Shown here: positions 16,082 to 20,652 of the stretch, piece after piece
How the letters are laid out: each line of letters opens with the position of its first letter
Position numbering within the stretch: position 1 is the stretch's first letter
Source of the DNA: CAURNT01 sp963539215
GTDB taxonomy: Bacteria; Fusobacteriota; Fusobacteriia; Fusobacteriales; Leptotrichiaceae
Length of the DNA stretch: 20,652 nt
Assembly: GCA_963539215.1 (NCBI GenBank)
Contig: CAUTJT010000011.1
Location: forward strand, 1 to 20,652
Reading direction: 5' to 3'
Program-made: the position numbers and the translations under genes
Notes under the pieces: generated by a model
The model's input: the letters and a program-made list of their open reading frames with translations, nothing else
Databases searched by the model: none
Told to the model about the DNA's origin: nothing

Positions 16082-17098
16082 ATGTTTGATGATTTAAAAA
16101 AAATAAGGGAAGAAGCTCTTAAAGAAATAGAGGAAATATCTTCTGTTGAAGGATTTAATGAATTAAGAATTAAATACTTTGGTAAAAAAGGTCTGTTCAC
16201 TTCTGCTATGAAAGAAATAGGTAATATAGTAGCTGAAAAAAGAAAAGAATATGGTGCTATGGCTAATGAATTTAGAAATGAGTTACAAAAAGATATAGAT
16301 ACTAAACTTGAAATATTAAAAGAAGAAGTTAAAAAAGCAAGACTAGAATCTGAAGTTATAGATGTGACTTTACCTGGGAGAAGTTTAGAACAATCTAGTT
16401 TACATCCAATAACTAAAACGTTAATAGAAGTTAAAGAAATTATGAGTGAAATGGGATTTGATATAGTTGATGGTCCAGAGGTAGAAGAAGTTAAGTTAAA
16501 CTTTGATGCATTAAATATACCTAAGACTCATCCATCAAGAGAACTTACTGATACGTTTTATATAAATGATGATGTGATATTAAGAACTCAAACATCACCA
16601 GTTCAGATTAGATATATGAAAGAACATAAACCACCATTTAAAATGATATCTATAGGTAAGGTATATAGACCTGATTATGATGTTTCTCATACTCCTATGT
16701 TCCATCAAATAGAAGGATTGATGGTTGGAGAAGATGTATCTTTCTCTAATTTTAAAGCTATACTTGAAAGTGTTGTAAGAAGAATATTTGGTAGTGATAG
16801 AAATGTAAGATTTAGACCACATTTTTTCCCATTTACAGAGCCTAGTGCAGAAATGGATGTTGAATGTGGTGTATGTAGAGGTAAAGGATGTAGAACTTGT
16901 AAAAGTACTGGTTGGCTTGAAATATTAGGTTCAGGTATGGTAAATATTAAAGTTCTTGAATATGCCGGAATAGATGGAGAAAAATATCAAGGATTTGCCT
17001 TTGGTATAGGAGTTGAAAGAATTACTATGCTTAAATATGGAATAAATGATTTAAGAGCATTCTTTGAAAATGATATTAGATTTTTAGAACAGTTTTAA
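16082..17098 (+). CDS. pheS: Phenylalanine-tRNA ligase alpha subunit
   Basis: This 338-residue class II synthetase subunit has the standard length and attaches phenylalanine to tRNA-Phe as an alpha2-beta2 complex. An N-terminal coiled-coil arm covers about residues 1-90. The catalytic core has TSPVQIRYM (171-179), motif 2 FRPHFFPFTEPSAE (244-257) and motif 3 GFAFGIGVERITMLKYG (304-320). Four cysteines, Cys262, Cys265, Cys270 and Cys273 (CGVC...CRTC), form a CxxC pair as in many bacterial PheS proteins that may bind zinc. GGAGG at 16073-16077 supports the start. The gene is 10 nt upstream of pheT. The gap before pheS is too short for a T-box or attenuator, so any such control would have to act from further upstream. 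Confidence 0.97.
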   Translation: MFDDLKKIREEALKEIEEISSVEGFNELRIKYFGKKGLFTSAMKEIGNIVAEKRKEYGAMANEFRNELQKDIDTKLEILKEEVKKARLESEVIDVTLPGRSLEQSSLHPITKTLIEVKEIMSEMGFDIVDGPEVEEVKLNFDALNIPKTHPSRELTDTFYINDDVILRTQTSPVQIRYMKEHKPPFKMISIGKVYRPDYDVSHTPMFHQIEGLMVGEDVSFSNFKAILESVVRRIFGSDRNVRFRPHFFPFTEPSAEMDVECGVCRGKGCRTCKSTGWLEILGSGMVNIKVLEYAGIDGEKYQGFAFGIGVERITMLKYGINDLRAFFENDIRFLEQF

Positions 17099-17108
17099 TG
17101 GAGGAAAT

Positions 17109-19520
17109 ATGTTAATTTCACTTAATTGGTTAAAAGATTATATTAATCTTGATGAAAATATAGATATAAAAGAATTGGAAAATGCTTTAACTATGATAGG
17201 TCAAGAAGTTGAAAATATTGAATTACAAGGTGAGAATTTAAAAAATATTTTAACTTCTAAAATATTAGAGTTAAAAATGCACCCGGATTCAGATCACTTA
17301 ACTGTGTGCCAAGTAGATAATGGTTCATTTGTTTCACAAGTTGTTTGTGGAGCAAGTAATCATAAAGAAGGGGATATAGTAGCTATGGCACAAATTGGTG
17401 CTAAGCTTGGTGAAGATTTTGTTATAAAAAAAGGAAAGATAAGAGGTGTAGAATCTAATGGAATGTTATGTTCTGAAACAGAACTTGGAGTAGGTAATGA
17501 TGATTCTGGAATAATAATATTCCCTAAAGATACAAAACTTGGTATACCTTTAAATGAATATTATGATTTAAATGATACTGTATTTGAGTTAGAAATAACA
17601 CCTAATAGACCTGATTGTTTATCTCATATTGGTATAGCAAGAGAACTTTGCGCTTACTATAATAAAAATTTAAAATTACCTAAAATTAATAATCACGAAA
17701 TTTCTAAAGAAGTTATTGATATAGATATAAAAGATAACATATCTAATAGATATATGGCTCGTGTTATTAAAAATGTAAAGGTAGGGCCGTCTCCTAAGTG
17801 GCTTGTAAATAGATTGGCATCTATGGGTATAAGAAGTATAAATAATTTAGTTGATATTTCTAATTTTGTTATGTTAGAAACAAATCAACCTAATCATATA
17901 TTTGATTTTGATAAGTTGAAAACTAATAAAATTGTAATAGATAAGGCTAAAAATGAAGAAAAATTTGTTACTTTAGACTCAAAAGAAAGAGTTTTATCTG
18001 AAGAAGATATAGTAGTTAGAAATGATGGAGAAGTAATAGCTCTTGCAGGAGTTATGGGTGGAGAAAATACAGAAGTATCTGATTTAACAACTAATATACT
18101 TGTAGAACTTGCACATTTTGATAATATATCTGTTAGAAGAACGAGTAGAAGACATGCTTTAATTAGTGAATCTTCATATAGATTTGAAAGAGCAGTGGAT
18201 ACTGAAAACTTTGATTTTGTAATGAATAGATTAACAGATTTAATAGTTGAAATAGCAGGTGGAGAAGTTTGCAATATAAATGATTCTTATCCTGTTGGAA
18301 AAGAAAAAAATATATGTGAATTATCTATAGATAAAATGAATAGATTTATAGGTAAAGTTATACCCAAAGAAAGAGTTATAGAGATATTTACTAAATTAGA
18401 AATAAAAGTTGTTGATAAAGGTGAAACTTTAGAATTAACTGCTCCAAGTTTTAGAGGAGATTTAATTAATCAATTTGACTATTTTGAAGAAGTTATACGT
18501 ATGTATGGCTTTGATAATATTGAAAATAAAATGCCTAATGTAACTCTTTCATCTAATAGATTAAATGATACAACGAAATATACTACAGATATTAAAGTGC
18601 TTGTTTCTAATTTAGGATTAAGAGAGGTTATAAATTACTCATTTATACCAACTAATTCATTTGAAAAACTTAATATGGATATAAGTGATGAAAGTATAAT
18701 AGCTTTAAAAAATCCTATAGTTGAAGAATTTTCTGTTTTAAGACCTACTTTAATGTATAGTTTATTAAAAAATGTTAAAGATAACTTAAATAGAGGTCAA
18801 GAGGATATTAGATTCTTTGAAGTATCTAAAAGATTTGCCTTAGATGATAATAAAATAGAAAATTCTGTATATATTAATGAAAAAAGAGTAAGTGAAAGAG
18901 AAACTTTAGCTATGGTTCTTAGCGGTTCATTTAATAAGAATTTATGGTCACCTAAACCTGAAAGTTATGATTTCTTTGATATGAAAGGTATAGTTGAAGC
19001 AATGTTTGAAAAGCTAAACTTTAAATCTTATCAAATTAAGAGAAGTACTAATCCTTCATATCATCCTGGAAGAAGTGTAGACTTATTTGTAGGTAAAGAA
19101 TTGATAGCTACATTTGGAGAAATACATCCAGATGTTTTAGAAAATATGGAAATTGATAGAAATCGTGTTATATATTCTGAAATATATTTAGATTTATTGT
19201 CTAAATATATTAATAAAGGTATAAAATATAAAGGGTTAAGTAAATATCAATCTGTTCCTAGAGATGTTGCTGTTGTAGTAAAAGAAGAAGTTTTAGTTGG
19301 GGATATGATTAAATCTATACAAAAAGCAGATAAATTAATAGAAAAAGTAGAATTATTTGATATTTATAGAGGTATAGGAGTTAAACCAGGATTTAAATCT
19401 GTTGCTATAAGTATAGTTATGAGAGATGATAATAAGACTCTTGAAGAAAAAGATATTAATGGTGTTATGGATAAAATAGTAGGAAAACTAAAAAAAGAAT
19501 TTGATGCGGAATTAAGATGA
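17109..19520 (+). CDS. pheT: Phenylalanine-tRNA ligase beta subunit
   Basis: This 803-residue protein is full length for the beta subunit (E. coli about 795). Domains in order: an EMAP/OB-fold tRNA-binding domain (about 40-150, with KILELKMHPDSDHLTVCQV and MLCSETELG), the B3/B4 editing domain (about 210-385, with PNRPDCLSHIGIARELCAYY just before and RRTSRRHALISESSYRFERAVD within), B5 (about 395-470), a catalytic-like domain (about 480-690), and a C-terminal FDX-ACB anticodon-binding domain (about 710-803, with SVPRDVAVVVKEEV). The editing domain removes misactivated tyrosine. Translation is probably coupled to pheS (10-nt gap with a GGAGG site) and its stop overlaps the start of the next gene (ATGA). 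Confidence 0.97.
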   Translation: MLISLNWLKDYINLDENIDIKELENALTMIGQEVENIELQGENLKNILTSKILELKMHPDSDHLTVCQVDNGSFVSQVVCGASNHKEGDIVAMAQIGAKLGEDFVIKKGKIRGVESNGMLCSETELGVGNDDSGIIIFPKDTKLGIPLNEYYDLNDTVFELEITPNRPDCLSHIGIARELCAYYNKNLKLPKINNHEISKEVIDIDIKDNISNRYMARVIKNVKVGPSPKWLVNRLASMGIRSINNLVDISNFVMLETNQPNHIFDFDKLKTNKIVIDKAKNEEKFVTLDSKERVLSEEDIVVRNDGEVIALAGVMGGENTEVSDLTTNILVELAHFDNISVRRTSRRHALISESSYRFERAVDTENFDFVMNRLTDLIVEIAGGEVCNINDSYPVGKEKNICELSIDKMNRFIGKVIPKERVIEIFTKLEIKVVDKGETLELTAPSFRGDLINQFDYFEEVIRMYGFDNIENKMPNVTLSSNRLNDTTKYTTDIKVLVSNLGLREVINYSFIPTNSFEKLNMDISDESIIALKNPIVEEFSVLRPTLMYSLLKNVKDNLNRGQEDIRFFEVSKRFALDDNKIENSVYINEKRVSERETLAMVLSGSFNKNLWSPKPESYDFFDMKGIVEAMFEKLNFKSYQIKRSTNPSYHPGRSVDLFVGKELIATFGEIHPDVLENMEIDRNRVIYSEIYLDLLSKYINKGIKYKGLSKYQSVPRDVAVVVKEEVLVGDMIKSIQKADKLIEKVELFDIYRGIGVKPGFKSVAISIVMRDDNKTLEEKDINGVMDKIVGKLKKEFDAELR

Positions 19521-20194
19521 TTATGAAATATGCTATATTTCTAAATGGTGAATATCCAGAATTCAATGAAGAATATAGAAACTTATTAAAAGACAGGGTA
19601 ATATATTGTGCAGATGGTGGTGCAAATTTTGCATACAAGGAGAATATATTACCTTGTGTAATATTAGGGGATCTAGATTCTATAAGTTCTGAAGCTTTAA
19701 ATTATTTTAAAGCTAATAATGTGAAAATAATTAAATTTTCTGGAGATAAAGATTATACTGATTTTGAATTAGTATTAATGGATATATTAAAACTTGATTA
19801 TAATATGAATACAAGATTTGTAGATGAAATAGTACAAATAAAAACACAGATAGATGCTATAGTTTTTGGAGCTACTGGTTATAGGGTAGATATGACTTTA
19901 TCTAATTTAAAATTATTAGAAAATAATCCTAATATGACTTTTATTACATCGTATAATGAACATGTAGTATATGTTGATAAGAAATATGAAATAAAAGATA
20001 AAAAAGGATATATTGCATCTACTGTACCTCTTACTAATATTAAAAATTTAATACTTAAAGGTTTTGTGTATAATTTAGATGGTAAAGATATACCTTCAAC
20101 TATGGGATTAGTTAGTAATGTAGTTGCAGATGATTTGGCAACTATAGAATGTATTGAAGGTAAAATACTTCTATTTTTAAGAAAAGAAAACTAA
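19517..20194 (+). CDS. thiN: Thiamine pyrophosphokinase
   Basis: This 225-residue enzyme transfers a pyrophosphate group from ATP to thiamine, giving thiamine pyrophosphate. Marks of the TPK fold are CADGGANFAY (31-40), GDLDSI (51-56, metal/ATP site) and KDYTDFELVL (78-87). GATGYRVDMTLSNLKLL (118-134) corresponds to the family pattern G-x-R-x-D-H-x-x-x-N, but Met126 stands where His is usual. The C-terminal beta domain includes STMGLVSNVV. The ATG at 19517 overlaps the pheT stop (ATGA). A second in-frame ATG at 19523 is an alternative start, and neither has a strong ribosome site, so coupling to pheT is likely. It is the last gene of the cluster. Confidence 0.9.
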   Translation: MIMKYAIFLNGEYPEFNEEYRNLLKDRVIYCADGGANFAYKENILPCVILGDLDSISSEALNYFKANNVKIIKFSGDKDYTDFELVLMDILKLDYNMNTRFVDEIVQIKTQIDAIVFGATGYRVDMTLSNLKLLENNPNMTFITSYNEHVVYVDKKYEIKDKKGYIASTVPLTNIKNLILKGFVYNLDGKDIPSTMGLVSNVVADDLATIECIEGKILLFLRKEN

Positions 20195-20236
20195 ATTTTA
20201 ACAATTAAATTAGAAAACTTAGTTATAAAATAAAAA

Positions 20237-20280
20237 GGAGTGAAAATTAAAATAAAATTAAAATTCACTCCATTTTTTTT
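20237..20280. terminator. Bidirectional terminator between thiN and the convergent MORN gene
   Basis: GGAGTGAA (20237-20244) pairs with TTCACTCC (20264-20271) and is followed by eight T residues (20273-20280). On the other side lie A residues (20232-20236, with more before a T), so the hairpin also has a U tract when read on the - strand. It fits the end of the long + strand cluster and of the - strand gene at 20434-20652. Confidence 0.85.
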
Positions 20281-20433
20281 AGACTTTTTCACTTTTTATA
20301 TTCTATTTGTGGACAGCCTCTTTTTTTATAAATTTTTTAATCTTATAATTATAAATGAAAAATCTTTTATAAAAAACTAAAATACAGATTTTTCATAAAT
20401 AATATCCTCTATTATTTCTCAATTTTCATCATA

Positions 20434-20652
20434 TTATTTATAGTTTCCAACTCTCCCTCTTTCTACCCTCTTTATTTTTAGTTTGCCATTTTCATAATAT
20501 TCTTTATATGGTCCTTCTTTTTCACCATTTTTATAAGTTCCTTCTACTTTTATTTTACCATTTTCATAATATTCTTTATATGGTCCTTCTTTTTCACCAT
20601 TTTTATAAGTTCCTTCTACTTTTATTTTACCATTTTCATAATATTCTTTATA
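20434..20652 (-). CDS. MORN/YwqK-type repeat protein, C-terminal part (partial)
   Basis: The last 72 codons and the TAA stop of a - strand gene that continues beyond the right edge. The protein is a tandem repeat of 24 residues (YKEYYENGKIKVEGTYKNGE plus KEGP), each holding two YxNG-type hairpins as in MORN and YwqK-family proteins. Two full copies and the start of a third are visible. At DNA level the two full copies (20509-20580 and 20581-20652) are identical 72-bp units. Proteins of this type are common in Fusobacteriota and are sometimes annotated as YwqK antitoxins, though a toxin-antitoxin role is usually unproven and nothing here shows one. The C-terminus (KRVERGRVGNYK) breaks the pattern. 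The start is outside the window, so location and any signal peptide are unknown. Confidence 0.8.
   Translation of the reverse strand, partial: YKEYYENGKIKVEGTYKNGEKEGPYKEYYENGKIKVEGTYKNGEKEGPYKEYYENGKLKIKRVERGRVGNYK
20509..20652. repeat. Perfect 72-bp tandem repeat inside the MORN-type gene
   Basis: Bases 20509-20580 and 20581-20652 are identical over all 72 positions. A diverged continuation (about 20481-20508) differs from the matching segment by two bases. The window ends at a unit boundary, so more copies may follow. Confidence 0.95.

Overview
The window is very AT-rich with compact, mostly co-directional (+ strand) genes. Strong AGGAG-type ribosome binding sites, a type II-A CRISPR locus, a GyrB without the long proteobacterial insert and a MORN/YwqK-type repeat gene suggest a low-GC host-associated bacterium. 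My best guess is the Fusobacteriota family Leptotrichiaceae (Sneathia, Streptobacillus or Leptotrichia-like). This is inference from composition and gene content; a low-GC Firmicute or Mollicute relative is not excluded.

Layout: (1) 1-468: the last codons of an EF-Tu gene, its terminator, and a RidA-family deaminase gene with its own terminator. (2) 540-6478: a cas promoter followed by cas9, cas1, cas2 and csn2, tightly packed or overlapping. (3) 6478-8493: a CRISPR array of 31 repeats (36 bp) and 30 spacers, all exactly 30 bp. The first repeat is degenerate and begins on the last base of the csn2 stop codon. (4) 8506-8643: a tracrRNA gene with its own promoter and intrinsic terminator, on the same strand as the array and directly beyond its last repeat. 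(5) 8837-20194: a long housekeeping cluster: gyrB, gyrA, a universal-stress-like protein, a YfcE-type phosphodiesterase, an unrecognised membrane protein, pheS, pheT and thiamine pyrophosphokinase. (6) 20237-20652: a bidirectional terminator, then the 3' end of a convergent (- strand) MORN/YwqK-type repeat gene that runs off the window.

The CRISPR locus is the centre of interest. Cas9 carries all the RuvC and HNH catalytic residues; Cas1, Cas2 and Csn2 form the adaptation module. The tracrRNA anti-repeat pairs with the 5' 23 nt of the + strand repeat in the SpCas9-like pattern (lower stem, GA / 4-nt bulge, long upper stem), which fixes crRNA transcription on the + strand. The architecture is nevertheless atypical. 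The degenerate, normally oldest, repeat lies at the csn2 side, no leader separates csn2 from the array, and the tracrRNA lies in line after the last repeat. A read-through transcript could therefore fold into a natural single-guide RNA carrying the last spacer. Each intact repeat also carries a promoter-like pair of hexamers. The array shows internal block duplications, and individual spacers resemble a gene start and an operator. Outside the locus, GyrA has Asn at the position of E. coli D87 plus an acidic N-terminal extension, and the MORN gene appears to have lost its C-terminus to nonsense changes.
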